A stretch of DNA of 51,021 bases from Bugula neritina (taxonomy: Eukaryota; Bryozoa; Gymnolaemata; Cheilostomatida; Bugulidae). This document shows positions 26,344 to 35,797 of this stretch, one piece after another. The notes under the pieces are model-generated. The model had not been told where the DNA came from. It made no database searches and saw only the letters and a list, made by a program, of their open reading frames with translations. The DNA lies in assembly GCA_964035545.1 (NCBI GenBank), contig CAXIUT010000056.1, forward strand, positions 1 to 51,021, read 5' to 3'. Both the position numbers and the translations under genes were made by a program. Position 1 is the first letter of the stretch; the number at the start of each line of letters is the position of its first letter.

Positions 26344-27581
26344 GTGGTAAAATCAAGGTCGAAACCTAAAGGGAAAGATCGCAAAAACAGTCGCTTGCTG
26401 CGCTTTCTTGAATCAGATCACGGCCTGTTTACGCGTGCTCTTACATCGGGTTTGGCATGGGGAGGCGTTCTGCTGGTCACAGGCAGCACAGCTTTGGCCA
26501 AAGACATCGCGGCAGAGGCAATTAGGCCGCGCAATTTCAAACGCACGTTTCGACGCGGGGCGTGGTACGCAAAATTTGGCTGGCCGCGCTGGACCTACCT
26601 GGCAGACCCGTTTTTCACCGTGACCGAAGGCATGGCACCTGACACGTTGCAGGCGTTGTTGCGGTTTTGGGATCGGCGTTGTGCACATTTGAAAGAGCCA
26701 GGCCGCAGTTTGGAACGGCTGTGCATTCTGGGCGCTTTGATCGACAGCACAACACGAAACACAACACAGGATCGGGGCCAACGGGTACAGTTTCAAACAG
26801 ACCTGACCTCCCAAATCACACAGCTGCGGGCCACGGCAGCACCAGCGCTTAGCACGCCGTCCCCGCGCGATGTGGACCACGATTTTGCCGTTGATGATGC
26901 GATCACGGCTTTGTCTGATTTCACCGCTCTTTTACCCCTGAAACCTATCGCTGGTTTGCGATGGCTGGCACGTTTTTGGGGTTGTACCGTGAACAACGGT
27001 TTCTGCCGTATGAATTGGATGTGGATCTGGGGCTGTATTGGGACCCTGACATCCATGAAAAGGTGCTGAGCTTGTGTAAAGCATCAGATGATTTTGATGT
27101 GCGCCATGTGGAAACCCAACACATCATTCCCCCCTTTGGCGCGCCTGACACACATGTGGTGTTGATAAAGCTGATCCATCGCACGGGGCTGTCGTTTGAT
27201 CTGTTCTACCACCGAGAGGAATCTGGCCAGCTGTGGCACGGATCAGGCCTACACCGCTGGGAAAACACACCCTTTGAGTTGGTTCCCTATGACCTGCATG
27301 GGCTGTCTGTGTTGGGTCCAAAGGATGGGGCTCGATACTTGACCGAGAGCTATGGTGATTGGCAAACGCCTGTTGCGAATTTTGATTACAATACCCAGAT
27401 GCCCAATCTGGTTTGGGCGCCCAATTTTGCAGGGATGGCCCATACGGCAAAGCGGCTGCATCTGTTGCACGACCAGCAAGACACCACGCTTTATGACGCA
27501 CTGTTAAAGCGTATTCTGGCACTGCCTTTTTTGGCCCAATCGCCCCGAACGTGCACAGATGGGGGTTATGAGGAACAATAG
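26344..27581 (+). pseudogene. LicD/fukutin-like nucleotidyltransferase-fold gene broken by a one-base frameshift
   Basis: The first frame (26344-27069, GTG start) encodes an N-terminal region and ends in nonsense sequence. The second frame (ending 27581) carries the LicD-type core GTFLGLYREQRF followed by YELDVDLGL. The coding switch falls at the CCCC run at 26935-26938, where one extra C would restore a gene of about 412 codons. LicD proteins transfer phosphocholine from CDP-choline to glycans, and here a CMP-phosphonate donor would fit the operon. The cause may be a homopolymer error, a real mutation or, less likely, recoding. An ATG at 26961 could give a truncated product. Confidence 0.7.
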
Positions 27582-27625
27582 TGGAACAAGAGGGCGCTTG
27601 ACGGTTTTCTCATTTCTGGGACGTA

Positions 27626-27663
27626 GGGGTCGAGTCCGGTAGGGGGCGGGATCGTATCATAAG
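27626..27663. repeat. 38-bp terminal inverted repeat of a Tn3-family transposon
   Basis: The sequence begins GGGGTCGAGTCC and ends CATAAG, with the canonical GGGG start, TAAG inner end and 38-bp length of Tn3-family ends. It lies 13 bp beyond the stop codon of the tnpA remnant, the expected spacing. No partner end was found by eye. Confidence 0.75.
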
Positions 27664-27676
27664 CTCTTCTGCCTCG

Positions 27677-27838
27677 CTATTTTGACCACCTATATTCGCC
27701 AGTGATAAGAATATGAGCCCATCCTAGGGGCGAGATGTGCGCCAAGAGATCTGGGGAACAATCCAACCCTGCGCGTTTTCGCTGCGCAACAGCTTTGCCA
27801 AGTTGATCTGTGTTCCAGTAAATAATAATGGCGGCTAA
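27677..27838 (-). pseudogene. C-terminal fragment of a Tn3-family transposase (tnpA)
   Basis: The minus strand encodes the last 54 codons of a Tn3-family TnpA. The hallmark stretch LLAHISPLGWAHILITGEY precedes the stop, and YWNTDQLGKAV lies further upstream. The frame is cut at 27840 by the left end of the ISKra4-like element. The missing part is not found on the far side of either element copy, so it was deleted or moved. The remnant sits directly after the LicD-like gene and marks an older transposon insertion. Confidence 0.88.
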
Positions 27839-27840
27839 AA

Positions 27841-27865
27841 GGAGAGTATCTCAAAGCGTGGGGCA
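27841..27865. repeat. Left terminal inverted repeat, copy A
   Basis: Starts GGAGAGTATCTC and matches the right end at 22 of 25 positions. Confidence 0.88.
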
Positions 27866-27901
27866 ATTGTGTTTTTGTTTTGAGGCTGGCATCTATTTTG
27901 G

Positions 27902-28564
27902 ATGTCTGGAACGGCCAACATTATTCAACTGAAGATCCGCTTGCTGGGGCTCAGCCCCATGATTTGGCGGCGTGTTCTGGTGCCTGTTTCAATCAGTTTG
28001 CGGGAACTCCAAGGAATTATTCAGGTGGCGATGGGGTGGGAAGGCATTCATCTTTACGAATTTGACATTCGTGCCGTGCGGTATGGGTCGTTTGAATTGT
28101 TTGCAGCAAATCCCGATTTGCCTTTGGCAGAGTTTGTTTTTCGCCAGAATGAGACTTTCTCGTATATTTATGACATGGGAGATCATTGGTCCCATGAAAT
28201 TCGCGTCGAGGGATTTGGTGCTGCTGACCCAAAGAAGACCTATCCCGTTTGCACGGGCGGTTCTGGTGCCTGCCCGCCTGAAGATTGCGGTGGAGTGGAG
28301 GGGTATCTTTACCGCCGTGATGAAGCGGGAGGGTATGACGCGTGGCAGGACTTCGGCGTTATGGTTGAGTGGCTAGATGGCCTTACCAAACAGGACACGA
28401 CTGGTCTGACGGTGCGAGATGTGCTGACCGACGATGTTGAGGCTGCGATGCAGCGTGTCGTTGCGCGGGAGCCGTATCAGGCGAGCAAGTTTTCACGCAA
28501 GCGGATCAATCAGGGGTTCCGGGACGGCTGCCATCTAGAATTGATGCGTCAGCAGATGTGGTAG
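27902..28564 (+). CDS. pRiA4b ORF-3 family passenger protein, copy A
   Basis: This 220-residue protein is identical to the one at 39593-40255. It is the first gene of the element, with the family signature in residues 7-25. It is separated from the resolvase by a 117-bp gap carrying the candidate res site. Its role in transposition is unknown. Confidence 0.85.
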   Translation: MSGTANIIQLKIRLLGLSPMIWRRVLVPVSISLRELQGIIQVAMGWEGIHLYEFDIRAVRYGSFELFAANPDLPLAEFVFRQNETFSYIYDMGDHWSHEIRVEGFGAADPKKTYPVCTGGSGACPPEDCGGVEGYLYRRDEAGGYDAWQDFGVMVEWLDGLTKQDTTGLTVRDVLTDDVEAAMQRVVAREPYQASKFSRKRINQGFRDGCHLELMRQQMW

Positions 28565-28606
28565 GCGTGTTCGAAAAGGACCGGTTTCGGACGGGGCGTA
28601 AAAACG

Positions 28607-28657
28607 TGTCCTTATATTATCTTGACGCAGTTCAGGACAGGCATATAATTACGGACA
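28607..28657. promoter_or_regulatory. Candidate res site, copy A
   Basis: TGTCC arms at 28607-28611 and GGACA arms at 28634-28638 and 28653-28657 surround the AT-rich cores TTATATTATC and ATATAATTAC. The layout resembles Tn3-type resolution subsites. It ends 24 bp before the resolvase start. Confidence 0.5.
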
Positions 28658-28681
28658 TCTATTTTTTAACAGAAACCACCG

Positions 28682-29260
28682 ATGTCCAGAATATTTGCTT
28701 ATGCCCGCGTCTCGACCTTTGAACAGGAGACAGAAAACCAGGTTCTCGAAATCGAAGCGGCTGGGTTCAAAGTAGCGCCACACCGGATCATTACTGAAAC
28801 GATCTCCGGATCACGTGCCATCGCGCAACGCCCAGGCTTTGCCCGCCTGATGGAGAAAATGGAACAGGGTGACGTGCTGATTGTCACCAAACTGGATCGG
28901 TTGGGTCGCAATGCAATCGATGTCTCCAGCACCGTAACCAAATTGGAAGAAAACGGCATTCGAGTTCATTGCCTTGCCCTGGGGGGTGTTGATCTGACCA
29001 GCTCAGCGGGAAAGCTGACAATGGGGGTCATCAATTCCGTGGCCCAGTTTGAACGCGACTTGCTGATCGAGCGCACTCAATCCGGCTTGGCTCGCGCAAA
29101 AGCAGAGGGTAAGCCTCTTGGTCGCCGCCCTAAACTGTCACTGGATCAGCAAGATGAGGTGAAGGAAAAACTTGCAGCTGGCGAAACGATCTCAGGCATT
29201 GCCCGTGATATGAAAACCAGCCGCCAAACAATTATGCGTGTAAGGGATCAGGTACAATGA
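28682..29260 (+). CDS. Serine resolvase, copy A
   Basis: This 192-residue recombinase is identical to copy B, with catalytic Ser11 in YARVS and LDRLGR at 71-76. The stop codon overlaps the transposase start as ATGA, so the two are translationally coupled. Confidence 0.88.
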   Translation: MSRIFAYARVSTFEQETENQVLEIEAAGFKVAPHRIITETISGSRAIAQRPGFARLMEKMEQGDVLIVTKLDRLGRNAIDVSSTVTKLEENGIRVHCLALGGVDLTSSAGKLTMGVINSVAQFERDLLIERTQSGLARAKAEGKPLGRRPKLSLDQQDEVKEKLAAGETISGIARDMKTSRQTIMRVRDQVQ

Positions 29261-30642
29261 AGATGCACATCACCCTCCAGCTAACCGATCCAGACGGCGT
29301 TGTTCACGACCATCAGGTCGCGGTTCTGGACAAGGAATTTAGCACCTCTGGTGAGGTTGGCCTGTCCATTTCAGAAAGCAAGGGTTTGCTGCTCGCGTTG
29401 CAAACGGAAATCACATCTGCCCAAACACAAGCCTATTGCACGGCACACTCGTCGTGCCCTTGCTGTGACCGCAAGTTGCGGAGGAAAGGCCATAAAAACA
29501 TCCGCTACCGCACGGTTTTTGGTGACATTCCTATTCACAGTCCACGGTTTTATCATTGCGCATGCCAAGACAAGGCTGCCCAGACCTTTAGCCCCCTGAC
29601 TGCATTATTACCCGATCATGTTTCTCCAGAAATGCTGTGGCTGGAAAGCAAATGGGCGTCTTTGGTTTCGTACGGTGCTAGCGTGAATTTGTTGAAAGAT
29701 GTGCTGCCGATTGACAAACAACTGACTGCGGAGACCGTGCGCCGACATTTGGGATGCGTTGGCAAGCGCTTGGAAAGCGAATTGGCTGACGAACAATATA
29801 GTTTTGTTGAGACCAGTGCCTATGAACGTGAGCGGCTTCCAGTCCCAGACGGCCCGATCACGGTTGGCATTGATGGTGGCTATGTACGTTCGCGCAAGAA
29901 GGGCCAATCCCATTTTGAAGTGACTGTGGGGAAATCAATTCCTACTGATCGTCCAAATCGTTACATTGGCCTTGTGCAAAGTCATGATGAAAAACCCAAA
30001 CGCCGACTGCATGGCATATTGAAAGATCAAGGCTGGCAGGAAAACCAGCATGTGACGTTCATGACCGATGGGGGCGACAGCGTGATCAATATCGCACGGG
30101 ATATGGCTCCTGCATCCACACATATCCTAGACTGGTTTCACATTACGATGCGCATCACGGTGATGGGACAATATATAAAGGGCCTGATCCATCATAATCC
30201 GGACGAGGGCGAAGAAATGGCCCGGATGCTGCGGCAGATCAAAGGATATCTGTGGAATGGCAATCTGCATAACGGGCAACAGGTTATCGAAGATCTAGTC
30301 ATGGATCTTGATGGGGTTGAAACGGAATATGCCAGCATCAAGGCGCTACGAAAGGCAGCAGGTGAATTCCAGACATACATCACAAATAACGCCTGGATGA
30401 TCCCCAACTATGCTGAACGCCGCCGTTATGGCGAACGTGTCTCGACCGGATTTGTCGAAAGCACCGTCAATACCGTCGTCGGAAAACGCTTCTGTAAACG
30501 TCAACAAATGCGCTGGTCAAAAACAGGTGCACATCTCATGCTGCAAACCCGGACTCGAACTTTGGACGGAACGTTGCGGGATAAATTCGAACAATGGTAC
30601 CCGGGAATGAAAGACAGCAATCAAACCAAATGCGCAGCATAA
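29257..30642 (+). CDS. ISKra4-family transposase, copy A
   Basis: This 461-residue transposase has a Cys/His zinc-binding cluster near CPCC (67-70) and HCAC (100-103). A predicted DDE core follows with Asp206 in GIDGGY, Asp271 in MTDGGD, the DWFH motif (292-295) and Glu401 in GFVESTVN. The KRQQMRWSKTGAH block near 414-426 is typical of ISKra4 transposases. It catalyses strand transfer at the element ends. It begins inside the resolvase stop codon and ends 26 bp before the right end of the element. Confidence 0.9.
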   Translation: MKMHITLQLTDPDGVVHDHQVAVLDKEFSTSGEVGLSISESKGLLLALQTEITSAQTQAYCTAHSSCPCCDRKLRRKGHKNIRYRTVFGDIPIHSPRFYHCACQDKAAQTFSPLTALLPDHVSPEMLWLESKWASLVSYGASVNLLKDVLPIDKQLTAETVRRHLGCVGKRLESELADEQYSFVETSAYERERLPVPDGPITVGIDGGYVRSRKKGQSHFEVTVGKSIPTDRPNRYIGLVQSHDEKPKRRLHGILKDQGWQENQHVTFMTDGGDSVINIARDMAPASTHILDWFHITMRITVMGQYIKGLIHHNPDEGEEMARMLRQIKGYLWNGNLHNGQQVIEDLVMDLDGVETEYASIKALRKAAGEFQTYITNNAWMIPNYAERRRYGERVSTGFVESTVNTVVGKRFCKRQQMRWSKTGAHLMLQTRTRTLDGTLRDKFEQWYPGMKDSNQTKCAA

Positions 30643-30643
30643 A

Positions 30644-30668
30644 TGCCCCACGCTTTGGGGTGCTCTCC
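30644..30668. repeat. Right terminal inverted repeat, copy A
   Basis: Ends GGTGCTCTCC and pairs with 27841-27865. Confidence 0.88.
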
Positions 30669-30782
30669 TCTTTCAACGCATTCTTGGGTAAATGCGTTTG
30701 GTTAATACCTTCGTACGCGGGGCCGATTAATGAATTCCTAATCTTTACATAGATCCTTTTAGGGTCATTGCAGATGCAGCGG

Positions 30783-33700
30783 TCAACGTTTTTTAGAACC
30801 AGTACGCCGGCGCATTAGACCCTTCCGGGACGACTTTGTTGCGTTTGGATTCAGCTGTTCAATGGCAATGTCGGGGCGATCTGTAAAGATTTCACGGTGC
30901 CCTGCTTGAATTGCGGATTGTATGGCTTCAGCCTTGTTTACGACCCAGATACCGACTCTGGAAGGGTCGATGTCCCCAATCCCATTCTGGGCTTTCAGGG
31001 CTTTTAGTAATGCTTGGTTCAAAGTTATTCCACAGCCAGAAATCGATGAGAAGCGTTCGATTGTCTTTTCAAGGCTGCCAAGCGTTTCAATCGACCGAAA
31101 GTTCACGGATGCAAGCAAAGGAACATCTTTGTCCAATTCTCGAATGGTTTCAAGAATTTCAGGTGAAAAGCTGGTTAGCGTTACCCGATCCATCATATTG
31201 CGGCCACGCAGATTGTCCAACGTCAACGCGGCCATTCCATCGTAATGGTTGCCAACCGCATCGTTCTTTAGCTCAACAAAAACATGCAAGCCGGTTGGTT
31301 GCAGAATATCCAGCACTTCATCTAAGGTAGGTATGGGTTCGTCCAAAACGACTGTCTTTTGCGTTTCGGGTGGAGACCATTTCAAGTTCAGTTTGCGCAA
31401 ATCTGATAAGGTCTGTGTTCGAATGAAACCAGTGCCAGTTGTTGTACGTTCCACAAATGCATCATGATGAACGACAAACTGATTATCTGCAGTCAGATGA
31501 ATATCAATCTCTACGGCATCTAATCCTTCCATTTGGGCAACAGCGCGATACCCTTCTAGAGAGTTTTCGCAATATAGGTTTTTGGCCCCACGATGGCCAA
31601 CAACAAAGGGCTTGCTGCGCGGCTCGGTCACTGATGTTGTGGGGGCTTTGGGGTGCCAAGGATGCAGAGGTTGCATTTTTTCTGCCGTTAGATCGTGCAT
31701 CGCTTGCTCGAATTGCCCGCCCAAACTGCGATCGATATCCACAAAATATTGCCGTGCTCTCATTCGTGTTTCGCCAAGGAAATCATCCCCGTCGACGATG
31801 ACGCGTTTGATCAAATCCAAAAGCTCATCTGGAGAATTGAAAAGATAGCAGTATTTTTCCATTGGCATCGAACTGGATGCCATCCTCAAATTGCTTCCGG
31901 CTGGCATGTACAAGAAAATCGGCCGTCCTGTCGCAAGATAATCGCTGACAACGCTTGAAATATCGGCGATCAAGAAAGCCGCATCAGTCATAAGATCAGC
32001 GGCCAGTTTGGAGCGCTCAATCACGTTGATCTCTTTCTTGCCTTTCAACTGGGTCCGTTTCAGACGTGTTTCAATTTCGCCTAGGTGGGGCAAGCGTCGG
32101 CCAACCCAAGGGTGGAATTTTGCCACAGCTTCAGTTCGGGTGAGTTCAACGGCAGCGGGGAGGAAGGCCTCGCACGTTTGCACGGATGAATAGGCCTGTT
32201 CTGACAGATTTCCTTCCCAAGTCGGAAGATATAAAAAGCTGTTAGGTTTGGTTTGCTCCAGTAATGGCAGCATGTTGCGCAATGTAGGGCGCCCGACAAT
32301 GCGAAATTTGATTGAAGAATAATCAAACCCAGAATTCCGGAACCGGTCAATCTGCGCCTGCCCAGCACACCAGACTTCGTCGTACACGCGAAAGAATTTG
32401 TGGCAGCTGGCGACTTTTTCACTGTCTCCATGGCCAAGGAAAATATGGACCAAATGATTGAAACGCAGCACGTGTAAATTGTTACCCACATTGGAAATAT
32501 ACATAACCGATAGAAGGTTGGGCGTATTGGCGACGAGCCACTCAATCTCTAGCGCAGTCTTAATAAAGACCACATCCAATTCTGGGCGGTTTTTCTTGAG
32601 GAAGTTATAGAGCGCAAGTGTGCGTACGACCAAGATAGCGTTTGGATCAGCGTTCTTGCAATATGAATACCATAGATCGACATAAAATGATGCATCCACA
32701 CCATCGCCAATATGAAGCAGATACCGTGCTTCTTTCATCAGCCCGCGCAGGTCCTCTGCCAAATACTTGCCATGCATCCCCGAAGCTGCATACCACAGTT
32801 CCGGTTTGTCCAGCTTGATCATAAGCGCGGTACCTGCTGCAACACGTGCAGGCTGGTCCCATTCTACGCCGTCCATGATCTCAAGGCAGGCCGCAATGAT
32901 AAGGCTGTTTTCGTCTACAACTTTGCACTTTTTGCCAGCGAAGGTTGAAAATGAACCTGAAATATCAGCGTCTTCATGCAGGGTTTGTTCGAGATATTTC
33001 TTCAGGTTTAGTGGCCTCAAGATTGTGACGTCATCATGGGTATGTTTGGTCAATTCAAAGTCGGTGAGCGTGGTGTGTAAGCCTGAAGACTTAACCAAAA
33101 CAGTCGTTTGGCTCTTTTTGAAATAAACACGTAATGTGACGCGGGTACCATTGGTGCTTTTGAAATGGTAGGCCTCTGCGCCTGGTTCAATAACTGGATC
33201 TATAAGCTCAAACATTCCTGAGTTTGCGATCTCGTGCGCCATGTCTTCTGCGCCATCAACCTCCCGAACACCGAATTCTAGGGCCTCAGGGAAATCCCCA
33301 CCTTCTGTAAACCGCATCCAACTGCGCAGAGTTACGCCAGAAACAAATACAGGGATATCCTTGTCGTTGATGAGGTCGGTCATTGCATTAAACGTTGACT
33401 CAACATGCAAAGGATAGTTCCGCGCCAACCTTCTTGGTAGGTTTTCAAATGGGCTATGCCAGAGTGGTACTGGACCGTCGGAACGCCAGCCTGCAATTGG
33501 GTCGCTTTTCTTCCACCGCCAGCGTCCCAACAAAACTTTCGACGCCTGCTCCTGCGCCATGACTGCCGCGCTTTCGGTTTCTCCAGCGCGAATAAATGCA
33601 GTCAAACGTGCGGCATCAACCCCGCCGGCTCCAAAGGCTTTTCGGAAACGAGGTAAATGTATCCGGTTTGACCAAAGGTACTCTCCCAAATCACCACTAT

Positions 33701-35183
33701 TTTGGATCGTATCTGCCGCGGCCATCAGCAATTCCTGAGAAGGATACGCTTTGTTCAGACGCAATAGGATCGAACGTGCCAATGTATTAAGGCCAAAGCG
33801 GCGTAAGATGGCGACAAGGGTTTTATACGCAGCAAGACTGCGCCCACCTTTTTCAAAATAGACACGACATTCTTCCAACGCCTTGGTTAATTCGCCATTG
33901 AGATATGCAAATCGAGCCCGATAAAACTGTGCCACGAGCGGGGCGTCTTTGTCGATATCTTCAACCATTTCTTGTGCGCGGTCTGTTTTGTTGCGCATCA
34001 ACAGTTGTTCGATCTCAAGCCCTAAAAACTCTGCATTGATCTTTGCAGAAACTGAGGCATTTCGCATCATCTGCACGGCGTCGTCTGCCAGGCCACCAGA
34101 TCCAGAAATAACCGCTTGCTGCACAAGCTGGATGCTGGCGCGCGATCGTGCAGGTAAAACGCTTATTGCATTCTTCTTTGGAAGACTTTTGACAGTTTGT
34201 TCTGCTATCTCTTTGATTGGATTTTCTTCGTCCAAAACATCTGAGTCTGCCAACTGCTGCAAGGCCCGAGCAATCATTTTTGAGCTGGTTTCACCCAAAT
34301 AATTTTCTAGATAGTCCATCATGAATTCGCGGACCCGCTGGTTGATTTCGGGCCGGTTCTCAATCATCTCAAGCATGTCGGCAAACGATGATGCATGAAG
34401 ACCAATTTTGCGATCGTACAGATAGCCTTCTACGGCTGCGCCGTAGCGCGAAATGATTGCTTTTCCTACCAACCAATTTGGAAAAATAACGGGTTTGTCC
34501 AATGCCCATGCATCAAACATAACTGAGTCACAATCGGTAATGACAACATCCGCGTTCAACAGCGCTTGGTCCAATTGAGTGCGGTCAAAATCTTCTTCCC
34601 CGATATCTGGGAAATAGTGGAAATCGCATACTTCGGACAAAGCTTCGGCATAGTCAGAAATGACATCTTGTGTTGATGTGAGTTGGTCCAGTTCTGAGTC
34701 TGCATTTAGCGTTGAGGCGAGCCAGAGTACATTAAGTGGTGGAAGTTCAACCTCTTCATCTGAGGTGTTTTCCGTTTGATCAACGACAATGGGCTTTGGT
34801 CGTTTCGCTTGTAGGCGGCGCAACATATCAATCCGTGGAGATCCCACAGGAATTGCGTTATGTGTTGCAAAAGCAAGACCCTTTTTTGACGTAACGCGCC
34901 GCTGCAACCAGCGTCCTGGGACCAAAAGAGTTTCAAAGCTGTTCGCGCGGAATTCACCTTGTGATTTGCGGAATAAGTAGTTTCGATCAGAGACCAGATA
35001 AGGCAGTAAAACTTCGGCATTGCGTGGAACAAAAAAGGCAAGATTGAGACAGTCTTCATGCATTCCAGGTTTGGCTTGAACTGACATTTCAGTGCCGAGT
35101 GCTTTTTTAATTTCTTTGAAAATTACGGTCTGATGTGGTACTAAATCAGCCGTTTTGGTCAGGTTGAAATTTAGAGTTTTCAT
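30783..35183 (-). CDS. Multidomain polyol-phosphate polymer enzyme: CDP-glycerol transferase-like, fukutin-like and GDPD domains
   Basis: This 1466-residue protein has five regions. Residues 1-310 look like part of a CDP-glycerol/ribitol-phosphate transferase (GSPRIDML at 114-121, ITDCDSVMFD at 215-224). Residues 340-560 are helical, TPR-like. Residues 600-735 resemble the LicD/fukutin fold (VSGVTLRSWMR then DFPEALEFG), with the usual acidic pair degenerate. Residues 820-1165 form a second transferase (HGDSEK 918-923, SSVVSDY 1076-1082, TGRPIFLY 1085-1092). Residues 1192-1450 are a glycerophosphodiester phosphodiesterase with HRG (1197-1199), Glu1206, Glu1225, Asp1227, His1239/1240 and Glu1304 all present. 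It could build and trim a teichoic-acid-like phosphodiester polymer. It is divergent from the CDP-polyol synthesis pair. No signal peptide is seen, so it is probably cytosolic. Confidence 0.75.
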   Translation of the reverse strand: MKTLNFNLTKTADLVPHQTVIFKEIKKALGTEMSVQAKPGMHEDCLNLAFFVPRNAEVLLPYLVSDRNYLFRKSQGEFRANSFETLLVPGRWLQRRVTSKKGLAFATHNAIPVGSPRIDMLRRLQAKRPKPIVVDQTENTSDEEVELPPLNVLWLASTLNADSELDQLTSTQDVISDYAEALSEVCDFHYFPDIGEEDFDRTQLDQALLNADVVITDCDSVMFDAWALDKPVIFPNWLVGKAIISRYGAAVEGYLYDRKIGLHASSFADMLEMIENRPEINQRVREFMMDYLENYLGETSSKMIARALQQLADSDVLDEENPIKEIAEQTVKSLPKKNAISVLPARSRASIQLVQQAVISGSGGLADDAVQMMRNASVSAKINAEFLGLEIEQLLMRNKTDRAQEMVEDIDKDAPLVAQFYRARFAYLNGELTKALEECRVYFEKGGRSLAAYKTLVAILRRFGLNTLARSILLRLNKAYPSQELLMAAADTIQNSGDLGEYLWSNRIHLPRFRKAFGAGGVDAARLTAFIRAGETESAAVMAQEQASKVLLGRWRWKKSDPIAGWRSDGPVPLWHSPFENLPRRLARNYPLHVESTFNAMTDLINDKDIPVFVSGVTLRSWMRFTEGGDFPEALEFGVREVDGAEDMAHEIANSGMFELIDPVIEPGAEAYHFKSTNGTRVTLRVYFKKSQTTVLVKSSGLHTTLTDFELTKHTHDDVTILRPLNLKKYLEQTLHEDADISGSFSTFAGKKCKVVDENSLIIAACLEIMDGVEWDQPARVAAGTALMIKLDKPELWYAASGMHGKYLAEDLRGLMKEARYLLHIGDGVDASFYVDLWYSYCKNADPNAILVVRTLALYNFLKKNRPELDVVFIKTALEIEWLVANTPNLLSVMYISNVGNNLHVLRFNHLVHIFLGHGDSEKVASCHKFFRVYDEVWCAGQAQIDRFRNSGFDYSSIKFRIVGRPTLRNMLPLLEQTKPNSFLYLPTWEGNLSEQAYSSVQTCEAFLPAAVELTRTEAVAKFHPWVGRRLPHLGEIETRLKRTQLKGKKEINVIERSKLAADLMTDAAFLIADISSVVSDYLATGRPIFLYMPAGSNLRMASSSMPMEKYCYLFNSPDELLDLIKRVIVDGDDFLGETRMRARQYFVDIDRSLGGQFEQAMHDLTAEKMQPLHPWHPKAPTTSVTEPRSKPFVVGHRGAKNLYCENSLEGYRAVAQMEGLDAVEIDIHLTADNQFVVHHDAFVERTTTGTGFIRTQTLSDLRKLNLKWSPPETQKTVVLDEPIPTLDEVLDILQPTGLHVFVELKNDAVGNHYDGMAALTLDNLRGRNMMDRVTLTSFSPEILETIRELDKDVPLLASVNFRSIETLGSLEKTIERFSSISGCGITLNQALLKALKAQNGIGDIDPSRVGIWVVNKAEAIQSAIQAGHREIFTDRPDIAIEQLNPNATKSSRKGLMRRRTGSKKR

Positions 35184-35797
35184 AAAAATATTTCCTTGGT
35201 CTTTAAGATCGTAATCTGCAATTCAGTGGTGTTTTTAATGCCTCACAACCGAATTGAAGCGGTCGTGATGATTTATAATATCCGTTCTGAAATCCAGATC
35301 ACCGATTTTTGTCAGAATTAAAATGGTTCATATATAGTTAGTTTAACGTTGAAAAGGGATAACCCAATAGACATTTTGTATTCGGGCTCTGCGCATTTTA
35401 AAACTGTAAACTGCGGTGTGATGCCCAGTTTGAGGGTGGGGGACTTAGGCACAAATAGTTTTTGTGGTCTTTTCCCGCAAACGTTCAAGTCGCTCTTTTC
35501 CGTTGTATGCTCATCATTGTGTTGAAATATTTGGACCAATGATCAAGAGGTACGCTGTACATCAGGATAAGATGTGTTGCGCATGAAATTGTAAAATTGG
35601 AGGGCGCATTTCGAGCAGAAATATTGGCCCAAACATAAGCATAAGCGGCAACACGCCGCGCCCAAGATTTCTAGGCATTGATCACCGATAATGAAGGATG
35701 CTAACACACAAGAACAAGCAAGAACGAGTTGACTTTTTTGCAGTTGTGCGAAAAGTTAACGGTAATTACGTCTAAAAATTTTGAAAGAAATGTATAC
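35184..35797. other. AT-rich divergent intergenic region
   Basis: These 614 bases separate the multidomain gene from the cytidylyltransferase gene. They are clearly more AT-rich than the rest of the plasmid and probably hold promoters for both directions. TTGACT occurs at 35729, but no well-spaced -10 box is evident. No convincing coding frame was found. Confidence 0.6.

Larger units (their letters stand above)
27841..30668 (+). mobile_element. ISKra4-like element with resolvase and passenger gene, copy A
   Basis: This complete 2,828-bp element has the gene order passenger (pRiA4b ORF-3), serine resolvase, transposase. The ends are imperfect 25-bp inverted repeats. All three proteins are identical to those of copy B (37489-40316), so the two copies separated recently. 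The immediate flanks (CTAAAA on the left, TCTTTC on the right) show no direct duplication. Confidence 0.88.

Noticed and set aside
26935-26940. Programmed -1 frameshifting in the LicD-like gene
   Set aside because: The sequence is not a canonical slippery heptamer and no strong downstream structure was noticed. A homopolymer error or mutation is simpler.
35318-35539. 73-residue minus-strand frame in the divergent intergenic region
   Set aside because: No ribosome site, no family and AT-rich context; likely random.
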